Positions 15,753-23,042 of a stretch of 37,317 nt of DNA are shown piece after piece (the stretch's first letter is position 1; each line of letters begins with the position of its first letter). Under the pieces are notes generated by a model. It was given only the letters and a program-made list of their open reading frames with translations, made no database searches and was not told where the DNA came from. Position numbers and translations under genes: made by a program. Origin of the DNA: Rubricoccaceae bacterium (GTDB lineage: Bacteria > Bacteroidota > Rhodothermia > Rhodothermales > Rubricoccaceae); the NCBI GenBank assembly GCA_024639085.1, contig JAHEJB010000010.1, positions 1 to 37,317 on the forward strand, read 5' to 3'.

Positions 15753-17588
15753 ATGTGTGGAATCGTCGGTTACATCGGCCACCGGAGTGCCGGAGATTTT
15801 CTTATTAATGGCCTCAGACGGTTAGAGTACCGTGGTTACGACTCCGCTGGCGTCGCCGTTGTCAACGGTCGCTTGGATGTGCGGAAGAAAGAAGGCAAGG
15901 TGAGCGAACTGGCGGAGCTGCTCGAGAATAATCCGGTGACGGGCACGGTTGGTATTGGGCATACGAGATGGGCCACACACGGAGCACCGAACGACATCAA
16001 TGCACACCCCCACGCCGCCAGCGACGACAGGTTTGCGCTGATCCACAACGGCATTATCGAAAACTACTCGGCGATTCGGGCGAAGCTGCGCGAAGATGGT
16101 TATGTGTTCACTAGCGACACAGACACGGAAGCCCTCGTCCACCTCATTGACGACGTACAGAAGAAAACGAACCTGCCGCTTGTAGAAGCTGTTCGTCAAG
16201 CTCTGACACAGGTAAAAGGTGCGTACGGTATTGTAATCGTCAGTCGCGATGAGCCCGATCAGATCATATGTGCCCGCAACGGCAGCCCGCTGCTATTGGG
16301 CGTTGGGGAAGGAGAGAATTTCATAGCCAGTGACGCGAGTCCCCTAATTGAGTTCACCCGCAACGTTGTCTACCTGAATGATGGTGAGATGGCTGTCGTT
16401 CGGCGGGATGGTTACGAGGTGATGAGCATTGAAGGTGCCACGGTGGACAAGAAGGTCCACAAGCTGGAATGGGACATTGAGGAAATTGAAAAGGGTGGCT
16501 TTGAACACTTCATGCTCAAGGAGATCATGGAGCAGCCCGAGGCCATCGAGAACAGCCTGCGTGGTCGCATTCGCCTGGAGAGCAACCAGATCAAGCTGGG
16601 TGGGCTGGAAGACGTGATGGACAGGTTCGTGGATGCAAAGCGGATTATCATATGCGCGTGTGGAACGAGCTGGCATTCGGGCCTTGTCGGCGAGTACCTC
16701 ATCGAAAAGCACGCACGCATCCCTGTAGAAGTGGAGTATGCGAGCGAATTTCGCTACCGCAATCCTATCCTGGATGAGAAGGATGTGGTGCTCGTCATTT
16801 CACAGAGTGGTGAAACAGCAGATACACTCGCAGCAATGCGCCAGGCTCAGCAGGCAGGGGTTCTGACGATCGGCGTTTGCAACGTTGTGGGAAGTACAAT
16901 CGCTCGTGAAACAGACGCTGGCGTGTACCTCCATGTCGGTCCTGAGATCGGTGTGGCCAGTACGAAGGCGTTTACGGGTCAGGTAACTGTTCTGGCAATG
17001 ATTGCCCTGCTTCTCGGCAAAGAACGCGGTCTACTTGATGATGAAAAGCTGCGTCATCATTTAGAGGCGCTCATGGCTATTCCCGAACAGATTCGACGAA
17101 TGCTGAATACGGATGCAAAGATCCGTCAGATCGCCCGCGACTACCGTTTCGCGTCAAACTTCCTGTACCTCGGAAGGGGTAGCAATTTTCCTGTTGCCCT
17201 CGAAGGCGCATTGAAGCTAAAGGAGATATCCTACATCCACGCTGAGGGTTACCCGGCAGCGGAAATGAAGCACGGTCCGATTGCCTTGATTGATCAGTTC
17301 ATGCCGGTTGTGTTCATTGCAACTCGGGATGCTATCTACGACAAGGTAGTCTCCAATATCGAGGAGGTCGTTGCACGCGGGGGCACGGTAATCGCAATTA
17401 CCAACGACGACAACGAGGAGCTGGACCCGCTGTGTGAGTACGTGATTCGAGTCCCGCGGACGACGGAAGGGTTCGAGCCGCTACTTACCGTTATTCCACT
17501 CCAATTGCTCTCTTACCACATCGCCGTTATGCGCGGCTGCGACGTTGACCAGCCGCGAAACCTCGCCAAAAGCGTGACGGTAGAATGA
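15753..17588 (+). CDS. glmS: Glutamine--fructose-6-phosphate aminotransferase (isomerizing)
   Basis: Makes glucosamine 6-phosphate from fructose 6-phosphate and glutamine, the entry to peptidoglycan and LPS amino sugars. 611 residues, full length. The N-terminal MCGIVGYIG provides the Cys nucleophile of the glutaminase after Met removal, with GHTRWATHG and HNGIIEN downstream. The two SIS domains carry ACGTSWHSG, SQSGETADTL and the conserved C-terminus NLAKSVTVE. No glmS ribozyme is visible in the 123-base upstream gap. A TATCTTC at 15713-15719 may be part of its promoter. It overlaps prfA by ATGA. Confidence 0.98.
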   Translation: MCGIVGYIGHRSAGDFLINGLRRLEYRGYDSAGVAVVNGRLDVRKKEGKVSELAELLENNPVTGTVGIGHTRWATHGAPNDINAHPHAASDDRFALIHNGIIENYSAIRAKLREDGYVFTSDTDTEALVHLIDDVQKKTNLPLVEAVRQALTQVKGAYGIVIVSRDEPDQIICARNGSPLLLGVGEGENFIASDASPLIEFTRNVVYLNDGEMAVVRRDGYEVMSIEGATVDKKVHKLEWDIEEIEKGGFEHFMLKEIMEQPEAIENSLRGRIRLESNQIKLGGLEDVMDRFVDAKRIIICACGTSWHSGLVGEYLIEKHARIPVEVEYASEFRYRNPILDEKDVVLVISQSGETADTLAAMRQAQQAGVLTIGVCNVVGSTIARETDAGVYLHVGPEIGVASTKAFTGQVTVLAMIALLLGKERGLLDDEKLRHHLEALMAIPEQIRRMLNTDAKIRQIARDYRFASNFLYLGRGSNFPVALEGALKLKEISYIHAEGYPAAEMKHGPIALIDQFMPVVFIATRDAIYDKVVSNIEEVVARGGTVIAITNDDNEELDPLCEYVIRVPRTTEGFEPLLTVIPLQLLSYHIAVMRGCDVDQPRNLAKSVTVE

Positions 17589-18664
17589 TAGAATCCAAAG
17601 TCTTAGACGAAATCGTTGCGCGGTACAAGGAGGTCAGCGAGCTCCTGGCGCAGCCTGAAGTAGCGTCCGACCCCAAACAACTTGAAACGCTGGGGCGGGA
17701 GTACTCCGATCTCAAGGATACGGTTGCGGTCGCCAGTAAGTATCAGGGGGTGGTGAGTGAGATAGAAGGATTGAAAGAGATGATCGAGCAAGAAGTGGGA
17801 GAGATGGCAGAGTTGGCCGAGGCAGAACTTGAGGACCTCGAAGAAACCCTGCCACGCCTCGAAGCTCAACTCGAACAGCTGCTCATCCCCAAAGACCCCG
17901 AAGATGCGCGGGATGCAATCGTGGAGATTCGCGCTGGCACGGGCGGCGATGAAGCCGCGTTATTCGCAGGAGACTTGTTTGGCCTCTACGAACGATTCGC
18001 TGCCAACGTGGGCTTGAAGATCGAAATCATGGACATCAGTCATGGAACGGCAGGTGGCTTCAAGGAGATCATCTTCGCGGCGAAGGGCAAGGGTGCCTTC
18101 GGCCTGTTGAAATACGAGAGTGGCGTTCATCGCGTCCAGCGTGTTCCTGAAACCGAAAGCCAGGGCCGCATCCATACTTCCGCGGCTACGGTCGCCGTGC
18201 TTCCTGAAGCCGAAGAAGTTGACATCGATATCCACGCCAACGACCTTGAGATCGACGTGTACCGTTCCTCTGGTCCGGGTGGGCAAAGCGTGAATACGAC
18301 GGATTCTGCTGTAAGGATTACCCATAAACCTACAGGCCTAGTTGTGACCTGCCAGGACGAGAAGAGCCAGCACAAAAACAAAGACAAGGCGCTTCGTGTC
18401 TTGCGGGCGAGACTCTACCAACTGGAACGTGATCGCCTCCATGCCGAGCGCGCCGATGCAAGGCGAGCCATGGTAGGTTCGGGTGACCGTTCCGCGAAAA
18501 TCCGCACGTATAACTGGCCACAAGGACGAGTTACGGACCACAGACTGGAAGGCGCCGACAAGAACCATGCACTCCAGAACGTCATTTCTGGTGATCTTGA
18601 GCCGATTTTGACCGCCCTCCGGCTGGCGGATAACGCCGAGCGCATGGCTTCGCGCGAGAATTAA
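17585..18664 (+). CDS. prfA: Peptide chain release factor 1
   Basis: Recognises UAA and UAG stop codons and triggers peptide release. 359 residues, normal length. The GGQ catalytic motif is residues 232-234 within SSGPGGQSVNTTDSA. The stop-codon tripeptide is P-E-T at 188-190 in RVPETESQGRIHTSAATVAV; the PxT form identifies RF1 rather than RF2 (SPF). The start overlaps the glmS stop, an unusual pairing that suggests translational coupling. The prmC methyltransferase gene, often next to prfA, is not adjacent. Confidence 0.97.
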   Translation: MIESKVLDEIVARYKEVSELLAQPEVASDPKQLETLGREYSDLKDTVAVASKYQGVVSEIEGLKEMIEQEVGEMAELAEAELEDLEETLPRLEAQLEQLLIPKDPEDARDAIVEIRAGTGGDEAALFAGDLFGLYERFAANVGLKIEIMDISHGTAGGFKEIIFAAKGKGAFGLLKYESGVHRVQRVPETESQGRIHTSAATVAVLPEAEEVDIDIHANDLEIDVYRSSGPGGQSVNTTDSAVRITHKPTGLVVTCQDEKSQHKNKDKALRVLRARLYQLERDRLHAERADARRAMVGSGDRSAKIRTYNWPQGRVTDHRLEGADKNHALQNVISGDLEPILTALRLADNAERMASREN

Positions 18665-18721
18665 TAGCGCACGCTCCTAAAAGTCTTCACTGCGGACTAT
18701 TCCAGTCGAGAAGTGTGTTCT

Positions 18722-18793
18722 CGTATCTTCTGCAGCTGCACCCTGCCCGTCATCACGTTGGCGGGCATACGTAAAACGACGTATTCCGGAGGG
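18722..18793 (+). promoter_or_regulatory. Leader of the rpsF-rpsR-rplI operon with alternative stems
   Basis: Before rpsF lie TGCCCG (18744-18749) and CGGGCA (18762-18767), a 6-bp stem that can be extended by CGTA/TACG (18722-18725 with 18768-18771). ATACGT-AAAACG-ACGTAT (18767-18784) forms a competing 6-bp stem ending just before the Shine-Dalgarno GGAGGG (18788-18793). S6:S18 autoregulatory leaders are known in many phyla; whether this is one I cannot tell by eye. TATCTTC (18724-18730) could instead be the promoter -10/-7, in which case the first arm would not be transcribed. Confidence 0.35.
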
Positions 18794-18801
18794 AACACAC
18801 T

Positions 18802-19185
18802 ATGGCTGAACAGTCAGCAATGTACGAGTTGATGTACATCATCAACCCCGTACTCAACGAAGAGCAAACCAAAGACATTGCCGCGCGTGTATCAAAATAC
18901 ATCCGTGAGAATGGTGGCGACATCAAGGAAGTCGTCGAGATGGGAAGCCAGCGGTTGGCGTACCCGATTCAGAAGAAGCGCAACGGCTTCTATGTAAACG
19001 TCTACTTTGCGCACACCGACGGCGATTTCGTTGCCAAGTTCGATCGAGTGATGCGCATCAACGACGAGATAATGCGCCACATGGTCTTGCGTTTCGATGC
19101 CAAGATGATGCGCCATTACGAGGCTCAGAAAGCGGAGCGCGCCGCGCAGCCCGCTCCCGAGGAAACCGAGGCCGCGGAGGCGTAA
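18802..19185 (+). CDS. rpsF: 30S ribosomal protein S6
   Basis: 127 residues. The family is clear from YELMYIINPVLNEEQ at the start, then VVEMGSQRLAYPIQKKRNGFYVNVYF and the RINDEIMRHMVLRFD strand. S6 pairs with S18 on the platform of the small subunit. A strong GGAGGG lies 8 bases upstream of ATG 18802. The C-terminus has an acidic Ala/Glu tail (APEETEAAEA). It is the first gene of the S6-S18-L9 operon, without an ssb or priB gene in between. Confidence 0.97.
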   Translation: MAEQSAMYELMYIINPVLNEEQTKDIAARVSKYIRENGGDIKEVVEMGSQRLAYPIQKKRNGFYVNVYFAHTDGDFVAKFDRVMRINDEIMRHMVLRFDAKMMRHYEAQKAERAAQPAPEETEAAEA

Positions 19186-19229
19186 AGCCGCGTTGCCGTT
19201 GCATCCGATTCTGAAGACATCAAACAACC

Positions 19230-19526
19230 ATGAGTGAAGAAACCAACACACAGAACGCCCAGGCTGCTGGTGCCGAGCCTATCGCCCGTACCGCCGCTCC
19301 TGGTGCCCGCTATCACAAGCCGAAGTGCCCGTTCGTAGAAGCAGGCGTGGAGTTCATCGATTACAAGGACACCGAAACCCTGAAGCGTTACCTGAACGAT
19401 CAGGGCAAGATTTTGCCTCGGCGCCTAACCGGTGTGTCGGCCAAGTTCCAGCGCCAACTCACAACGGCTATAAAGCGTGCACGCCACGTGGCACTTTTGC
19501 CGTTCATCGCTGACAACGTTAAGTAA
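19230..19526 (+). CDS. rpsR: 30S ribosomal protein S18
   Basis: 98 residues. The conserved core begins at KPKCPF and continues through [36 protein letters not shown] to [12 protein letters not shown]. The first 30 residues or so (rich in Ala, Thr and Gln) are an N-terminal extension relative to the roughly 75-residue common form. The gene lies 44 bases after rpsF and before rplI, as usual. Confidence 0.97.
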   Translation: MSEETNTQNAQAAGAEPIARTAAPGARYHKPKCPFVEAGVEFIDYKDTETLKRYLNDQGKILPRRLTGVSAKFQRQLTTAIKRARHVALLPFIADNVK

Positions 19527-19586
19527 ATAAAGCTTGGCGACTCGCTCGGCTTGTAGCGAGGGACCGGGCACCTAGCCAATAGATCA

Positions 19587-20180
19587 ATGAAAGTCATCCT
19601 AAAGGAAGACCTCGTAAACCTCGGCCTAGCTGGTGAGCAGGTGGATGTAAAGGCCGGATACGGTCGCAATTTCCTCATTCCCCGAGGGCTTGCTGTTGTA
19701 GCCAACAAGAGTAACTCGCTTCGCTACGCTGAGGAAATTCGGCAGAAGGCTCACAAGCTGGAGCAACTGCGCAAAGACGCGGAAGCATTTGCGAACCGCC
19801 TGTCAACGCTTGAGCTTGTCATCAAAATGCCCGTTGGCGAGGAGAACCGTCTCTTCGGAACGGTAACGACTCAGCAAGTTGCTGATGGCCTCGCGGCCAA
19901 GGGCTTTGATGTAGATCGCCGAAAAATCTCCCTCAGCGAAGAAATCCGACTGACCGGAGTCTATCCCGCGACGGTCAAACTCCACCCAGAGCACACGGCG
20001 GAAGTGAGAATCATCGTTGAGCCGGATATGGCTCGCGCCCCCGATGTGACGCCGCCAACTGCAGAAGAGCCTGCTGTCGTGGAAGAACCAGTCGATGAAG
20101 CAGAAGTCTTGGCCGAGGAAGCAGAAGCCTACGAAGAGGAGATCGAATCCGGAGAAGAAGCAGCTTCGGAGCAGCCGTAA
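19587..20180 (+). CDS. rplI: 50S ribosomal protein L9
   Basis: 197 residues, about 50 longer than the usual L9. The N-domain MKVILKEDLVNLGLAGEQVD with GYGRNFLIPRGLAV is canonical, and the C-domain is present (LFGTVTTQQVADGL, ADVRIIVEP-like end). An extra acidic tail of about 50 residues (rich in Glu, Ala, Pro, Val) follows. L9 sits near the L1 stalk and helps keep frame and spacing between ribosomes. It is the last gene of its operon; a clear terminator starts 20 bases after its stop. Confidence 0.97.
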   Translation: MKVILKEDLVNLGLAGEQVDVKAGYGRNFLIPRGLAVVANKSNSLRYAEEIRQKAHKLEQLRKDAEAFANRLSTLELVIKMPVGEENRLFGTVTTQQVADGLAAKGFDVDRRKISLSEEIRLTGVYPATVKLHPEHTAEVRIIVEPDMARAPDVTPPTAEEPAVVEEPVDEAEVLAEEAEAYEEEIESGEEAASEQP

Positions 20181-20200
20181 CGCATTCTAATCACATTGGA

Positions 20201-20234
20201 GAGGGTGTGCGGCAAAAGCTGTGCACCCTCTTTT
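20201..20234 (+). terminator. Intrinsic terminator of the rpsF-rpsR-rplI operon
   Basis: GAGGGTG (20201-20207) pairs with CACCCTC (20224-20230). The stem extends inward with GU pairs to GGC/GCU around an AAAA loop, giving about 13 pairs, followed by TTTT (20231-20234). It lies 20 bases past the rplI stop. It also argues against a TTG start at 20196 for the next gene. Confidence 0.75.
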
Positions 20235-20264
20235 GCATTCATCCCGTTCGTTCGGATCTTCAGC

Positions 20265-20831
20265 ATGGCAGTATCGTTTGGACTGCCAACTAGTATTGCC
20301 TCTCGATTATCGATGTTCGTCCGCGTCCTCTATCTTCTAGCCGGTTTTTTCCTCTTGTCCGGCTCCCCGCAGGCACAGTTTGGGACTGCCGTGCCGGAAA
20401 CCGTAGTTACGTGGACGGCGTCAGCTCGTCCGCCGTCGTCGGCACCTCGGATGACCAACACGTTTCGTACAGGCGAAAGGGTCTATGTCACACTCACGGC
20501 AGATATCGTGGACGGCTGGCGCGTTTATGCGATTGCTTCACCTGCAGGCAGACCTCTAATAATCGAGTTGGATCCACTACCGACTGGCGTTACGAGATAC
20601 GGATCGCCAGGCGAGACAGACACAAAGGTGGCTCACGATCGGGGCCTCGATGCGGATTATTCCTACCACGATGGCACGGCACGCGTATGGCAGGGATTAC
20701 AGGTCGATGAGCAGGCAGATGAAGGTGAACACGTCGTGACTGGCCGAGTGTTATATGCAGCCTGCAACGACGAGATGTGCTTGCCGGTCAAGACCGTTCC
20801 ATTTCGCGCTCGGTTTGTAGTTTCAAACTGA
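20265..20831 (+). CDS. Secreted DsbD N-terminal-domain protein (thiol:disulfide interchange)
   Basis: About 188 residues. After a signal peptide (VRVLYLLAGFFLLSGSPQAQ) comes one immunoglobulin-like domain of the DsbD-alpha type. The VTWTASARPPSS start, the 'G-x-x-V-Y-V-T-L-T-A-DI-x-GWRVYA' strand and the Cys pair in YAACNDEMCLPVKTVPF are characteristic. In full DsbD this domain passes electrons from the membrane domain to periplasmic thiol partners. Here it stands alone. ATG 20265 is preferred over an upstream TTG, which lies before the terminator; ATG 20313 is also possible. It could act with a separate CcdA-like membrane protein elsewhere. Confidence 0.78.
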   Translation: MAVSFGLPTSIASRLSMFVRVLYLLAGFFLLSGSPQAQFGTAVPETVVTWTASARPPSSAPRMTNTFRTGERVYVTLTADIVDGWRVYAIASPAGRPLIIELDPLPTGVTRYGSPGETDTKVAHDRGLDADYSYHDGTARVWQGLQVDEQADEGEHVVTGRVLYAACNDEMCLPVKTVPFRARFVVSN

Positions 20832-20933
20832 TTCCTACGGAATTGGTCGTCTTGCTGGCTCTGGGGGCAGTTACAGGAAACTCAGTGTGACAAACACTTG
20901 CGTGGTTTAAGAGCCTTCAACTAGGGACGAAAG

Positions 20934-20957
20934 CTCCACCGGACCCTTCCGGTGGAG
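20934..20957 (+). promoter_or_regulatory. Perfect hairpin immediately upstream of the CAP-protein start codon
   Basis: CTCCACCGGA-CCCT-TCCGGTGGAG: a perfect 10-bp stem with a 4-base loop ending 2 bases before ATG 20960. The 3' arm contains GGTGGAG, the only Shine-Dalgarno-like sequence near this start. No T-run follows, so it is not a standard terminator for the gene upstream. Confidence 0.5.
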
Positions 20958-20959
20958 TC

Positions 20960-21460
20960 ATGAGAATATCCGTATTCGTCTTTTGGACCGTTTCCCTGTT
21001 CTTTCTGCCCGGCTGCGACGGAATTGTAGACTTCCTGCCGCAAGCAACAGCTGAGCCTCCCTCAGCTGAATGGAACGCCATGCTGGTCGCAGTAAATTCG
21101 CTTCGTGCCGAAGGGCATTATTGTGGCGGTGACTATTTCGCGCCAGCTGAGCCTCTCGCATGGAATGGAGCATTAGAATCAGCAGCACGACGGCATACGG
21201 AAGACATGGCCGAACACGAATACTTCGATCACCGCGGCAGAGACGGTAGTACCGTGGGCGATCGTGTTTCGAGGGAGGGCTACGAATGGCGGCGAGTTGG
21301 AGAGAACATTGCGAGATATCAGCAAACGGTTCTCGAAGTCGTTGAGGACTGGGCTGACAGCCCGGGACACTGCGCCAATCTGATGAACCCTGGTTTCGTG
21401 GAAATGGGCGCAGCCGAAGTGGATCTCTACTGGACACACGTTCTGGGAAATCCCCGCTAG
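20960..21460 (+). CDS. CAP-domain (SCP/PR1, YkwD-like) lipoprotein
   Basis: 166 residues. A short lipoprotein signal (SVFVFWTVSLFFLPGC) leads to a CAP domain with the bacterial motifs in order: HTEDMAEHEYFDHRG, GDRVSREGYEWRRVGENIA, VEDWADSPGHCANLMNPGF and YWTHVLG. The His and Glu residues of the CAP cavity are kept. CAP proteins are secreted and bind lipids or act in the cell envelope; enzymatic activity is not established for this bacterial group. A perfect hairpin abuts its start codon (20934-20957). A long reverse-strand open frame over this gene is an artefact. Confidence 0.88.
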   Translation: MRISVFVFWTVSLFFLPGCDGIVDFLPQATAEPPSAEWNAMLVAVNSLRAEGHYCGGDYFAPAEPLAWNGALESAARRHTEDMAEHEYFDHRGRDGSTVGDRVSREGYEWRRVGENIARYQQTVLEVVEDWADSPGHCANLMNPGFVEMGAAEVDLYWTHVLGNPR

Positions 21461-21506
21461 CAGGCAATCGAGCCATCCGGGTAGCGATATTGGGCAAGAA
21501 CGAATC

Positions 21507-21926
21507 TTGCTCAGAATCTTGGAAACTGTCCTCTTTGTCTGCACGCACAACTCCGCACGATCTCAAATGGCAGAAGGGCTGCTTCGTGCGAAATATGGAG
21601 ATCGATACACGGCGCAGAGTGCCGGAACCGCTCCTGGTGGCGTCAATCCTTTCGCTGTTGAAGCGATGCGCGAGATCGGCATTGACATTAGCAATCATCG
21701 CTCGGAGCACGTGAACGTGTATTCCGACCGACCACTCGACTATCTCGTCACGGTCTGCGATTCGGCAAAGGAAGCCTGCCCGTATATCCCGGCAACCAAG
21801 GAAAACATCCACATGAGCTTTCCGGATCCGTCGGCGGCTACTGGTACGTATGACGAAAAACTCCAGGCGTTTCGGACCGTTCGTGACTCGATCACGGAGT
21901 GGATCGAGGCAAAGTTTGGCCAGTAG
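21507..21926 (+). CDS. arsC: Arsenate reductase, thioredoxin-coupled LMW-phosphatase type
   Basis: 139 residues from TTG 21507 (TTG 21519 is an alternative start). The phosphatase-like anion loop is CTHNSARSQ at residues 12-20. Two more cysteines, Cys84 and Cys91 in VTVCDSAKEACPYIP, complete the Cys triad used by the Staphylococcus/Bacillus ArsC for arsenate reduction and disulfide relay to thioredoxin. The DP motif (SFPDPSAA) is also present. The triad argues for arsenate reductase over a tyrosine phosphatase. No arsR regulator or arsenite pump is adjacent. Confidence 0.85.
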   Translation: MLRILETVLFVCTHNSARSQMAEGLLRAKYGDRYTAQSAGTAPGGVNPFAVEAMREIGIDISNHRSEHVNVYSDRPLDYLVTVCDSAKEACPYIPATKENIHMSFPDPSAATGTYDEKLQAFRTVRDSITEWIEAKFGQ

Positions 21927-21943
21927 ATCTTAGGGAATACCAG

Positions 21944-22957
21944 TTACCCGCGTCTGCGACGATCGAACTGCTCCTGTTGAGACGTGCCTGCAGGAATAGA
22001 ATAGGGATCGGTCGGTAGACGTACCATCATTTGGACCGGGTAACCATCCCGGTAGATAAACGGAGACGGAGGGCCGTTGATGTCGTGGCCAATGATGAGG
22101 ACCATCGTACCCTGGCTGTTGATGGTTCCCCCGACCGACGAGATTGCATCACCACCTGTCTTATTCCACGTATCCGTCCAGTTGTATAGCCAGATCGCGT
22201 CAGGCTCCAACATCCGGATGCAACCGTGACTTGCCGGTCCACTGGTTGGAAGAGCATACTGATGCATGTGGATACCACGCGCCTCATGGAGGTTCATCAC
22301 CCAATACATTGTCCACAGTTCGTTAGACGCAGCCGGATTGATGACACCGGGACTAAGGGTCGACACACGCTCTTCCTGTTTCCAGTTAACGTTGAAACGA
22401 CCGCTTGGTGTGCGATTGGATTGTACACCGGTTGAAATGATTCCCCATCGGCTTAGCACGCCATTATTGTAGGCAGCCCAAGCCTGTATGCTCTTATCCA
22501 GAATCACAATTTTTTGGACGTTGTGTCCGGCGGGGTAATAGCGAGGAAACGGCGAATAGGCCCGAAAATCGAGGGCGAACTCGCTTGGGACGATAAGTGT
22601 ATCGCCCGGATACAGGTCCTCAAGGTCGTTTCGATTGATAAGCCACAGTAGAGGCTTCACTACATCACGGCTGCCAAAACGCCGGTAGATGTCGAGCCGA
22701 GCCTGGAGACGGTTCAGCCCAGGAGGCACAACGTGATACCTGTACGTGACGTACGGCACCTGATCAAGCGAGCCTGTTCGGCGCTCCATCGTTTCGATCA
22801 ACCACGCCTGGCTGAAGTAGGTGTCTTCACCCCGTGCGGCAGATTCAGCTAAGTCTTGCGTGATCAAGGCGTCCGCAGCAGCGGCACCAGTTTGAGCATG
22901 TGTCTGCGTCGCGCAGAACACGATTGCTAGTAAAATTGGGAGGGCAAAGAAGCGCAT
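21944..22957 (-). CDS. L,D-transpeptidase (YkuD domain)
   Basis: Forms or remodels 3-3 peptide cross-links, or attaches proteins to peptidoglycan, in the periplasm. I start at ATG 22957, where a clean signal peptide begins (MRFFALPILLAIVFCATQTHAQ); a longer open frame upstream lacks support. The middle has a LysM-like segment (YRYHVVPPGLNRLQARLDIYRRFG...LYPGDTLIVP). The YkuD catalytic domain follows, with IHMHQYALP and SHGCIRM carrying the catalytic His and Cys. About 338 residues in the mature-plus-signal form. It is convergent with the arsenate reductase. Confidence 0.92.
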   Translation of the reverse strand: MRFFALPILLAIVFCATQTHAQTGAAAADALITQDLAESAARGEDTYFSQAWLIETMERRTGSLDQVPYVTYRYHVVPPGLNRLQARLDIYRRFGSRDVVKPLLWLINRNDLEDLYPGDTLIVPSEFALDFRAYSPFPRYYPAGHNVQKIVILDKSIQAWAAYNNGVLSRWGIISTGVQSNRTPSGRFNVNWKQEERVSTLSPGVINPAASNELWTMYWVMNLHEARGIHMHQYALPTSGPASHGCIRMLEPDAIWLYNWTDTWNKTGGDAISSVGGTINSQGTMVLIIGHDINGPPSPFIYRDGYPVQMMVRLPTDPYSIPAGTSQQEQFDRRRRG

Positions 22958-23042
22958 GTGAGAGGGGTTTGTTGGCCCTTTGATAATCAGTAAACAGTAT
23001 ACGACGGTGTTTAGTATTGAGCAGCCCGCAGGCACGAGATGC

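Noticed and set aside
20196-20264. TTG start at 20196 for the DsbD-N protein
   Set aside because: It lies before and through the rplI terminator hairpin, and ATG 20265 or 20313 gives a better signal peptide.
20958-21812. 284-residue reverse-strand open frame
   Set aside because: It runs antisense over the CAP-domain gene and much of the arsenate reductase, both of which have clear family motifs. Its translation has no recognisable domain.
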